From: Candidatus Rokuibacteriota bacterium
GTDB taxonomy: Bacteria; Methylomirabilota; Methylomirabilia; Rokubacteriales; CSP1-6
Assembly: GCA_030647435.1 (NCBI GenBank)
Contig: JAUSJX010000006.1
Location: 40,318-104,317, forward strand
DNA length: 64,000 nucleotides
Direction: 5' to 3'
Shown here: positions 8,097 through 14,671 of the stretch, in pieces
How the letters are laid out: each line of letters opens with the position of its first letter
How positions within the stretch are numbered: the first letter of the stretch is position 1
Program-made: the position numbers and the translations under genes
The notes under the pieces: model-generated
Seen by the model: the letters and a program-made list of their open reading frames with translations, nothing else
What the model was told of the DNA's origin: nothing
Databases searched by the model: none

Positions 8097-8300
8097 ATGC
8101 TCGAGCGCTGCTTCAAGAACCCCCTCACCCTCCACCGTCTCCACAGCGGACCTGCGGGGCCGTTTCTCGACGGGTTTGCGGAGTCCATGTGTGCCAAGGG
8201 CTACTCGTCCGAGACGAGCGGCTCGTACCGGCAAGCCGCCGACCACCTGGGCAGTGGGCCGCGCGCCGCGGCGTGCCGCGCTGCGCGCCTCCACGGTTAT
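8097..8300 (+). pseudogene. truncated tyrosine recombinase, N-terminal core-binding domain only
   Basis: After a good ribosome-binding site (AAGGAGG) the frame reads FKNPLTLHRLHSGPAGPF, DGFAESM and YSSETSGSYRQAADHLG. This is the SAM-like core-binding domain of integrases that often accompany IS91-like transposases. After DHLG the frame appears to slip: the next frame reads QWAARRGVPRCA, as expected for the family. The gene then breaks at a TTATGCGGA motif (8297). No catalytic domain (R-H-R-Y) is present. Confidence 0.6.
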
Positions 8301-8364
8301 GCGGAGCCCCGACGCGGTCAACCCATGAAGGGGACGACGAAATGGTCCCGGAGGGCCGCATAGT

Positions 8365-8394
8365 GCCGCTTATGCGGAGCTCCGCATAAGCGGC
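8365..8394. repeat. perfect 30-bp palindrome (TTATGCGGAGC core)
   Basis: GCCGCTTATGCGGAG followed by its exact complement forms a perfect 30-bp palindrome with no spacer. It contains two head-to-head TTATGCGGAGC cores that also occur singly nearby. It looks like two element ends joined back to back, or a recombinase dimer site. Confidence 0.85.
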
Positions 8395-8549
8395 AGAGGC
8401 GCTCCAGACCCGCGCGGTCGCCGGCCGGCACCCAGACGGCATCCATCCGACGGCTATCGGTTCCTCGTCGATCACCGCCGCAGGCCCTATCTCCAACCCC
8501 TCATCAAGCAGTAAGATAGGGTCAGGCGGACAGAGGAGGGAACTACACT

Positions 8550-8756
8550 ATGAAGTGGATCGTGGCCGATCCGGAACACCTTGGGGGCAAGCCCCGCGTT
8601 GACGGCACCCGCATATCGATCGCGTTCCTTCTCGAGTCGCTCGCCGCTGGCATGACGATCCCGGAGATCGTGCGCGCGTATCCGACGCTGACCGAAGAGG
8701 CGGTGCGGGGAGCCCTGGAGGAGCTGGCCCAGTCGAAAGAACTCACCATCTCGTGA
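8550..8756 (+). CDS. DUF433 domain antitoxin
   Basis: The 68-residue protein reads KPRVDGTRISIAFLLESLAA and TIPEIVRAYPTLTEEAVRGAL, the DUF433 fold, a small winged-helix-like DNA-binding domain. DUF433 proteins are commonly antitoxins paired with DUF5615 PIN-like proteins. The stop overlaps the GTG of the next gene (GTGA, 8753-8756), so the pair is translationally coupled. AGAGGAGG lies ~10 bp before the ATG. Autoregulation by the antitoxin is likely (known for such pairs, not shown here). Confidence 0.9.
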   Translation: MKWIVADPEHLGGKPRVDGTRISIAFLLESLAAGMTIPEIVRAYPTLTEEAVRGALEELAQSKELTIS

Positions 8757-9091
8757 GAGTACTTCTCGATGAGAACCTCCCCGAGGGTCTCGTCGAACCG
8801 CTCAGACTCCTTGGGCACACGGTCGACTCAGTCGCGTCGCTTCGCCTGAAGGGTCTGGACAACGGTCGGCTCTACGGGGAGGTTGCCTCAGCCTACGATC
8901 TCTTCTTCACGAAGGACCGCGAGTTTGCCAATCGAGTCAGCACCCTGGCAGAGCCCGCTCCGGTCAGGGTGATCCTCACGGTTATACCCCAGCAGCCAGA
9001 GGCTCAATTTGTAGCCGCGTTCATGGCGAGTTTTGCCTCTACGGACTGGGCTATCGCTGGACCCGTGCGTGAGTGGCCGAGTTCCCCCTGA
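8753..9091 (+). CDS. DUF5615 PIN-like toxin
   Basis: The 112-residue protein begins at GTG 8753 with RVLLDENLPEGLVEPLRLLG, supplying the first acidic residue (D, E) of the PIN-like fold. LFFTKDREFANRV carries the second acidic site, and VRVILTVIPQQPE follows. DUF5615 proteins are predicted ribonucleases of VapC-like toxin-antitoxin systems. Coupling to the DUF433 gene supports a toxin-antitoxin unit sitting in mobile-element debris. The C-terminus is somewhat longer than the shortest homologues. Confidence 0.88.
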   Translation: MRVLLDENLPEGLVEPLRLLGHTVDSVASLRLKGLDNGRLYGEVASAYDLFFTKDREFANRVSTLAEPAPVRVILTVIPQQPEAQFVAAFMASFASTDWAIAGPVREWPSSP

Positions 9092-9333
9092 CGCAGGGGC
9101 TTCGCCGTGCTGTGGAAAGCCTGGCCTCGCAGCCTGACACGCAGTACCGCTGTTGGAGCGTGCGACCTCGCGTCCCGTCACCCGCCTCGCCACCAAGGCC
9201 TTGAGCAACCCGATCCGCGGGGTTTCCTTCTGACTCATCGTGAGTGTCTCCCATGTCTTCATCGGGTGACACTTTCACGGAACAGTTACGGGGTGACATG
9301 TTCATAGACCAACAGCAGCTTCGAGGCTCCGGT
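9092..9333. other. mobile-element debris between the toxin gene and the aldehyde dehydrogenase promoter
   Basis: No intact gene is seen. Two related sequences, GGGTGACACTTTCAC (~9264) and GGGGTGACATGTTCA (~9290), resemble the ends of transposons of the transposase type whose N-terminus is found just left of them. Confidence 0.45.
9155..9238 (-). pseudogene. N-terminal fragment of a helix-turn-helix transposase
   Basis: A short minus-strand segment reads MSQKETPRIGLLKALVARR then VTGREVA. This matches the first helix-turn-helix of ISNCY/integrase-type transposases (usual pattern: repeat-binding helix followed by S/T-x-x-E-A-A). Similarity ends after ~28 residues, so this is a stub. Confidence 0.45.
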
Positions 9334-9362
9334 TTGACCTTTCGGACGCGCTCTGGCAGGAT
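9334..9362 (+). promoter_or_regulatory. candidate promoter TTGACC-N17-CAGGAT
   Basis: TTGACC (9334-9339), a 17-bp spacer and CAGGAT (9357-9362), followed by CGGCGCGAGA, lie ~95 bp before the aldehyde dehydrogenase start. The same arrangement recurs at 22585, 45566 and 56617. Confidence 0.55.
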
Positions 9363-9455
9363 CGGCGCGAGACGGGAGGGGAGTCCATCTCCCCTGCGAC
9401 AAGGCTGAAAGACGCCCGCGGACGCGCCGAGCACGACCGACTCAAGGAGCGACCC

Positions 9456-10979
9456 ATGGCCGCAGACGATGACTCTGTTCGGTTGCCACTGTACTGTCCA
9501 CTGGTCATCAACGGTGAAGAGGGCAAGGCCGCGAACGGCCAGCAATTCAAGAGAGAGAACCCAGCAGACATCCGCCAGCTAGCCACCATCGCCGAGCAGG
9601 GGACGCCGGAGGACGCGCGCGCCGCCATTGACGCCGCCCGCGTCGCCTTCGACAGCAATGTCGGCAACTGGATTTACAACTACAAGCTCAGAGAGCAGGT
9701 GTTGTTTCGCACGGCTCGCCTGATCCGCGACAACGCTGACCGGCTGGCACGGGTGGTGAGCCTGGAAGTGGGCATGCCGATACGGCAGGCGGTGCCCCAC
9801 GTCGCGGCCGCGGCCGACATCTTCGAGTTTTATGCCGGGCTGGCGGGCAAGATCTACGGAGAAAGTTTCACCCTGCCCAGTGGCTCCATGATCAACGTGG
9901 TCAAGGAACCGGTGGGCGTGGTGGGTTTGATAACCCCCTGGAACTTCCCTTTGACTCAGACCGCCAGGAAAGTGGCCCCGGCCCTTGCCGCCGGGTGCAC
10001 CGTCGTAATCAAGCCGGCGAGTTATACCCCGGCGGCTGGCTACGAATTGGTGAAGCTGATGCTCCAGACCGGGCTACCCAAAGGTGTGCTGAACCTGGTC
10101 CCGGGGCCCGGGCATGTCGTCGGCTCGGAGATCATCGTCAACAAGAAGGTGGACAAGATCTCATTCACCGGCGAAACAGGCACCGGCAAGGCGATTGCGG
10201 CCCAGGCGGCTATCGAGGTGAAGCGGATCAGCCTGGAACTGGGGGGCAAAGCCCCTTACCTGATCTTCGACGACGCCGACGTGGAAGCTGCCGCCCGCGC
10301 CGCCGTCCTCGGGATGTTCCGCAATGCAGGCCAGGCCTGTGGCGCCACGACTCGGCTGCTCGTCCAGGATGGGATCCACGACCGGCTCCTTGCCCGCGTG
10401 GTGGAGTTGACCCGGAAGATCGAAGTCGGGCATCCATCCAGACAGTCCACCGACATGGGGCCGCTGATCTCCGGCAGCCAGGAGCGCGTGGTCCAGGGTT
10501 ACATCAAGCTCGGACTGGACGCGGGATTCGATCTGGTCACCGGCGGCCACAAGCTCTCCGGTGACGCCTACGACCACGGCTATTACGTGGAGCCCACCAT
10601 CTTCGATCGAGTCGATAATGCGTCCAAGCTCGGCCAGGAGGAGATTTTTGGCCCGGTGGTGACGGTGACCACCTTCAGGGATGAAAGCGAGGCGGTGGAC
10701 CTGGCAAACGCGGTGGAGTTCGGGCTGGTGGCCGGGGTCTGGAGCGCCGACTACCCACGCGCGATGCGGGTGGCCCGCCGAATTCGCGCGGGGACGATCT
10801 GGATCTGGGACAACTACGCCCAGCCGGTCGAGGGTATCTGGGGAGGGTACAAGCAAAGTGGCATGGGGCGGGAGCTTGGCTACCACGGGCTGAACGACTT
10901 CATCGAGGTCAAGCAGATTTTCACCGACGGCACCGGTCTCACGATGAAGCCAGCGTATGGCCAGGTGATCAAGGAGTAG
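9456..10979 (+). CDS. NAD(P)-dependent aldehyde dehydrogenase
   Basis: A 507-residue ALDH-superfamily enzyme oxidises an aldehyde to a carboxylate. Visible motifs are PWNFPLTQTA (cofactor binding, ~residue 165), FTGETGTGKAI (~240), the general-base Glu in LELGGKAP (~265), the catalytic Cys in NAGQACGATTR (~300) and EEIFGPV (~395). Length and motif spacing are normal. The substrate is not evident; similarity is to betaine/phenylacetaldehyde-type enzymes. AAGGAGCGACCC precedes the ATG, and a candidate promoter lies ~95 bp upstream. The gene is convergent with ubiE. Confidence 0.95.
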   Translation: MAADDDSVRLPLYCPLVINGEEGKAANGQQFKRENPADIRQLATIAEQGTPEDARAAIDAARVAFDSNVGNWIYNYKLREQVLFRTARLIRDNADRLARVVSLEVGMPIRQAVPHVAAAADIFEFYAGLAGKIYGESFTLPSGSMINVVKEPVGVVGLITPWNFPLTQTARKVAPALAAGCTVVIKPASYTPAAGYELVKLMLQTGLPKGVLNLVPGPGHVVGSEIIVNKKVDKISFTGETGTGKAIAAQAAIEVKRISLELGGKAPYLIFDDADVEAAARAAVLGMFRNAGQACGATTRLLVQDGIHDRLLARVVELTRKIEVGHPSRQSTDMGPLISGSQERVVQGYIKLGLDAGFDLVTGGHKLSGDAYDHGYYVEPTIFDRVDNASKLGQEEIFGPVVTVTTFRDESEAVDLANAVEFGLVAGVWSADYPRAMRVARRIRAGTIWIWDNYAQPVEGIWGGYKQSGMGRELGYHGLNDFIEVKQIFTDGTGLTMKPAYGQVIKE

Positions 10980-10988
10980 GAGGTGCCC

Positions 10989-11077
10989 ATGATGCTTGGA
11001 GACATCGTCGAGCCGTCGGCCGTCGTGCGCAACTTGGACGCGGCGGTCGCGACGTCGGGGGTCAACCTGACCCCGTC
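10989..11077 (+). other. ribosome-binding site and orphan start downstream of ALDH
   Basis: Right after the ALDH stop, AGGAGGTGCCC precedes ATGATG and an open frame (LGDIVEPSAVVRNLDAAVA) that runs antisense into ubiE and ends at 11213. The strong ribosome-binding site suggests that a gene once followed ALDH and has been truncated. No family is recognised. Confidence 0.3.
11058..11074. terminator. small hairpin between convergent genes
   Basis: GGGGTCA-ACC-TGACCCC is a perfect 7-bp stem with a 3-nt loop between the convergent ALDH and ubiE genes. There is no clear T tract, so a termination role is only suggestive. Confidence 0.35.
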
Positions 11078-11797
11078 TCACGCGATGCCGGTGTGGATGG
11101 TGACGGTGCCGAGACCGAGGCGGCGGTACTTGACGCCGCGGAGGCCGACTGCCTCCATGAGCGCGGAGAGCTCGGGCGGCGTGAGGAAGCGGTCCACCGA
11201 CTGCGGGAGATAGGTGTAGGCCTCGCGGTCGCCGCCCACGAGCGCCCCCACGCGCGGCACGACGTGGTGAAAGTAGGCGCGGAAGAGGGGCGCCCAGCCG
11301 GGCAGGTCGGCCTGCGTGATCTCGAGCGCGACGACGCGGCCGCCGGGGCGCGAAACGCGGCGCATCTCCGCGAGCCCTTGCCGGAGATCGGCGAGGTTTC
11401 GCAGGAGGAAGGCCGAGGTCACGAACGCGAAGGTGCGCGCCTCGAAGGGCAGGGAGAGCGCGTCGGCCTCGACCAGCCGGATGCGGCTGCCCGTGTCCTC
11501 CGCGCGGCGCTTCTCCTCGGCGATCGTCAGCATTCCGTGGGCGAAGTCCGCGCCCACGATGGTCCGGTGAGGGTGGATCTGGCCCAGCTCGAGCGCCAGG
11601 TCGCCCGTGCCCGTCGCCAGGTCCAGGCCCGGCCCGTCGGGAGAGGGGATGGTCTCGCGCGCGGCTGCCCGCCGCCACGCGTGGTGCATGCCGAAGGTCA
11701 TCAGGCCGTTCATCAGGTCGTAACGTCCCGCGATGCGCGAGAACATCTCGCTGACGAAGCGCGCCTTGCCCGGGCCCTCGCCGAGTCCGACGCTCAG
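11078..11797 (-). CDS. ubiE: UbiE/MenG-type quinone C-methyltransferase
   Basis: A ~239-residue SAM-dependent methyltransferase of ubiquinone/menaquinone synthesis. It shows KARFVSEMFSRIAGRYDLMN, the SAM motif LDLATGTGDLAL, VTSAFLLRNLADL and RVVALEITQAD (the family normally ends this block in FS or FT). No ATG, GTG or TTG lies in the right place. The frame begins with CTG at 11797, overlapping the ubiA stop, so a CTG start coupled to ubiA is proposed. It is the last of ubiD-ubiA-ubiE on the minus strand and likely methylates demethylmenaquinone. Confidence 0.88.
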   Translation of the reverse strand: MSVGLGEGPGKARFVSEMFSRIAGRYDLMNGLMTFGMHHAWRRAAARETIPSPDGPGLDLATGTGDLALELGQIHPHRTIVGADFAHGMLTIAEEKRRAEDTGSRIRLVEADALSLPFEARTFAFVTSAFLLRNLADLRQGLAEMRRVSRPGGRVVALEITQADLPGWAPLFRAYFHHVVPRVGALVGGDREAYTYLPQSVDRFLTPPELSALMEAVGLRGVKYRRLGLGTVTIHTGIA

Positions 11798-12645
11798 AAG
11801 AGCCTCCCGCCCAGGACGGCGGCGAAGAGGATCAGCGCGATATACCCGTTGACGTTGAAGAAGGCGACGTCGAGCCGCGAGAGATTCGTCGGCGAGACCA
11901 GCGAATGCTCGTAGACGAACAGGCCCGCCACGACGACCACGCCCGCCCAGTAGAGCCAGCCGAGCCCCATCGTCCAGCCGAGCGCGCCGAAGGCGACGAC
12001 CGTCAGCACGTGGCAGACCTTGGCGGCGTGAAGCGCGGGGGCGATACCGAAGCGCGCGGGGAAGGAATGGAGCCCGGCACGCCTGTCGAAGTCCACGTCC
12101 TGGCAGGCGTAGATCAGGTCGAAGCCGGCGATCCAGACCGTCAGCGCGAACCAGAGCACGAACGTGGGCGGAGCGAACACCCCGCTCACGGCGATCCAGC
12201 CTCCCGCGGCCGCGATGCCGTCGGTGAACCCGAGGATCCAGTGGCTCGTCCAGGTAAAGCGCTTGGTGTAGGAGTAGCCGATCAGGAAGAGGGCGGCCCA
12301 GGGCGCCAGCTTGAGACAGAGCGGGTTGAGCATCCACCCGGAGAGGGCGAGGAGCGCGCCGGAGGCGACGGCCGCCAGCAGCATGTGCCAGGGCGCCAGG
12401 AGCCCCGTGGGCAGGTGGCGCCGCGCGGTGCGCGGATTGGCCGCGTCGACCAGCCGGTCGGCCAGACGGTTGACGCTCATCGCGAGCGTCCGCGCACCCG
12501 TCATGGCCAGCGTCACCCACACCACCACGCGCCAAGCCGGCCAGCCGTCCGCCGCCAGGACCATCGCCACGTAGGCGAAGGGCAGGGCGAAGACGGTGTG
12601 TTCGAACTTGATCGCGTCCAGGAAGTTGCGAAACGTGCTGGGCAC
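11794..12645 (-). CDS. UbiA-family prenyltransferase (4-hydroxybenzoate or MqnP-like)
   Basis: An integral-membrane protein of 283 residues transfers a polyprenyl chain to an aromatic ring in quinone synthesis. The two Asp-rich motifs are NRLADRLVDAANPRTA (first loop) and YACQDVDFDRRAG (second loop). About eight hydrophobic segments follow the UbiA pattern. The GTG start at 12645 overlaps the ubiD stop (TAGTG), which is preferred over an upstream in-frame ATG inside ubiD. With UbiD and UbiE alone and no chorismate pyruvate-lyase in view, an MqnP role in the futalosine route is possible. Confidence 0.92.
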   Translation of the reverse strand: MPSTFRNFLDAIKFEHTVFALPFAYVAMVLAADGWPAWRVVVWVTLAMTGARTLAMSVNRLADRLVDAANPRTARRHLPTGLLAPWHMLLAAVASGALLALSGWMLNPLCLKLAPWAALFLIGYSYTKRFTWTSHWILGFTDGIAAAGGWIAVSGVFAPPTFVLWFALTVWIAGFDLIYACQDVDFDRRAGLHSFPARFGIAPALHAAKVCHVLTVVAFGALGWTMGLGWLYWAGVVVVAGLFVYEHSLVSPTNLSRLDVAFFNVNGYIALILFAAVLGGRLF

Positions 12646-14096
12646 TACAGGCCGTATTCTTGCCAGCGCTTCGTCACGAGCGAGCGCATCTCCTCGCTCA
12701 TGACGATCTCCTCGGGCCACGGTTGGCCGATGCCGTCGTCCGCGGTCTTTTCCGTCGCGTCGATGCCCATCTTGCCGCCGAAGCGGTGGCGGAGCGCCGC
12801 GTGGTCGAGGTCGTCCATCGGCCCGTCCACGATGACGATGTCGCGCTTGGCGTCCACGTTGCCCGTGGCGCGCCAGGCGACTTCGGAGAGGTTCTGGACG
12901 TCGACGTGGTCGGAGACGACGAGAATGTTCTTGGCCAGCATCATGAGCCCGAGCCCCCAGAGGGCGTACATGACCTTGCGCGCCTGGCCGGGATACCGCT
13001 TCTTGATCGAGACGATGACGAGGTTGTGGAAGACACCCTCCGCGGGCATGTTCATGTCCACGACCTCGGGCAGCATGAGCCGGATGATGGGCAGGAAGAT
13101 GCGCTCGGTCGCTTTGCCGAGCCAGTAGTCCTCCTGCGGCGGCCGGCCCACGATGGTCGTGGGATAGATCGGCTGCTTGCGGCGCGTGACGGCCTTCAAG
13201 TGGAAGACCGGGTAGTCCCGCGCCAGCGAGTAGTAGCCCGTGTGATCGCCGAAGGGCCCTTCGATCCTCCGTTCGGCTGGATCCACTGTGCCCTCGAGGA
13301 TGATCTCAGCCTCGGCGGGCACCTCGAGGTCCACCGTCTTGGCCTGCACCATGGGGATGCCGGATCCGCGCAGCCACCCCGCGAAGACCATCTCGTCTAT
13401 GCCCGGAGGCAGCGGGGCCGAGGCGGAGTAGATCGAGGCGGGGTCGCCGCCCAGCGCGATGGCGACGTCCATCGGCTTGCTCCGCTCCTCCGCGAGCCGC
13501 TGGTGCTCGGCCGAGCCCTTGTGGATCTGCCAGTGCATGCCGAGCGTGCGATCGTCGAACACCTGGAGCCGGTACATGCCCACGTTGCGCGCCCCGCTCA
13601 CAGGGTCCTTCGTAAAGACCATCGGAAGCGTGATGAAGCGCCCCGCGTCCCCCGGCCAGCAGCGCAGCACGGGCAGGGTCGCCAGGCTCGGACGCTCCGT
13701 CTCGACGACCTCCTGGCACGCCGCGGAGCGCACGCGCTTGGGGCCGGCTTTCGCGACGTCGAAGAGGTCGCCGAGCTTCTTGAGCTTGTCGACGAGCGTG
13801 CCCGGCATCTTCATGTCGAAGAGCTTCGCGACCCGCGCCGACAGCTCGTTCAGGTGCTCGACGCCGAGCGCCGCCGCCATGCGATCCGGCGAGCCGAAAG
13901 CGTTGATGAGCACCGGCGTGTCGAACCCCTCGACGCTCTCGAACAGCAGGGCCTGGTTGCGCTCCGCCGGGCCCTTCGAGACGCGGTCCGCGATCTCGGC
14001 GATCTCGAGGTCGCGGGAGACGCGGGCGCGCACGCGCTTGAGGTGCCCGGTCTTGTCGAGGTGGGCGACGAACTCGCGGAGATCGTCGAAGGCCAC
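12645..14096 (-). CDS. UbiD-family decarboxylase (MqnL-like)
   Basis: The 483-residue prenylated-FMN decarboxylase has RNVGMYRLQVFDDRTLGMHW and HKGSAEH of the prFMN/metal site, GPFGDHTGYYS, and the C-terminal GKMGIDATEK. Family members remove the ring carboxylate during ubiquinone or futalosine-type menaquinone synthesis and need a UbiX partner, which is not in the window. It leads the ubiD-ubiA-ubiE run, with single-base overlap to ubiA. Four bases separate it from the permease upstream. Confidence 0.94.
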   Translation of the reverse strand: MAFDDLREFVAHLDKTGHLKRVRARVSRDLEIAEIADRVSKGPAERNQALLFESVEGFDTPVLINAFGSPDRMAAALGVEHLNELSARVAKLFDMKMPGTLVDKLKKLGDLFDVAKAGPKRVRSAACQEVVETERPSLATLPVLRCWPGDAGRFITLPMVFTKDPVSGARNVGMYRLQVFDDRTLGMHWQIHKGSAEHQRLAEERSKPMDVAIALGGDPASIYSASAPLPPGIDEMVFAGWLRGSGIPMVQAKTVDLEVPAEAEIILEGTVDPAERRIEGPFGDHTGYYSLARDYPVFHLKAVTRRKQPIYPTTIVGRPPQEDYWLGKATERIFLPIIRLMLPEVVDMNMPAEGVFHNLVIVSIKKRYPGQARKVMYALWGLGLMMLAKNILVVSDHVDVQNLSEVAWRATGNVDAKRDIVIVDGPMDDLDHAALRHRFGGKMGIDATEKTADDGIGQPWPEEIVMSEEMRSLVTKRWQEYGL

Positions 14097-14100
14097 GCGG

Positions 14101-14610
14101 CTACTCGTGGTAGTAGAGCTTCACCAGCCAGCCCGCGATCACCGGGAAGGCCAGGCTCGGGATGGTGCGCACGAGGACGAAGCGCCACCCCATGAGCGGC
14201 GCCTCCCAGGCGATGATCCGCTGGACGCCGAAGAGCGACCAGGACGTCATGTAGGCCACGAGCGGGCCGAGCGCCATGCCGGAGTTCGCGAGCACCACGA
14301 GGAGCGGCACGCTGACCATGGGGCCGCCGGGCGTCAGCACGCCGGCTGCCGACGCCATGAGGATCGCGCCGATGCCGGACTGCCGGCCGAAGTAGCGCGC
14401 CACGGTCTCCTCGGGAATGATCACCTGAAGCATCCCGGCCAGGATCAGGGCCGGGATGAGCCGCGGCAGGATGAACCAGACCATGCTGAGCCCGCTCTTC
14501 GCCCCGAGCAGGGGCAGGCCGGGGTCCTTCCAGTAGGCGACGCCGGTGGCCACCACGGCCAGCGCGATCAGGACGAAGGCGGACAGATCGAGCGAAAGAC
14601 CGCGCGGCAT
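14101..14610 (-). CDS. half-size permease (ArsP/DUF318-like)
   Basis: The 169-residue membrane protein has about five hydrophobic segments, with PALILAGMLQVIIPEETVARYF and the signature GVLTPGGPMVSVPLL. The latter resembles the half-repeats of the DUF318 permease family, which is usually ~300 residues, so this is a single-repeat version that may act as a dimer. The ATG at 14610 lies directly after a TATAAT box with no room for a ribosome-binding site. It is the first gene before ubiD. The transported substrate is unknown. Confidence 0.75.
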   Translation of the reverse strand: MPRGLSLDLSAFVLIALAVVATGVAYWKDPGLPLLGAKSGLSMVWFILPRLIPALILAGMLQVIIPEETVARYFGRQSGIGAILMASAAGVLTPGGPMVSVPLLVVLANSGMALGPLVAYMTSWSLFGVQRIIAWEAPLMGWRFVLVRTIPSLAFPVIAGWLVKLYYHE

Positions 14611-14616
14611 GCAGGC

Positions 14617-14622
14617 ATTATA
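14617..14622 (-). promoter_or_regulatory. -10 box TATAAT implying a leaderless transcript
   Basis: On the minus strand a perfect TATAAT ends 6 nt before the permease ATG at 14610. The expected start of transcription would fall at or beside the start codon. The upstream -35 (CTAGTA, 17-bp spacer) is poor. Confidence 0.45.
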
Positions 14623-14671
14623 CGACAGGCTCTGCGCTATACTAGCCGAGGGCCCGAGAGCGGGCTCGCTC

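Noticed and set aside
8395..8549. C-terminal peptide YRFLVDHRRRPYLQPLIKQ ending ~8513
   Set aside because: It could be the tail of a lost gene, but nothing coherent lies upstream beyond the palindrome and no family is recognised.
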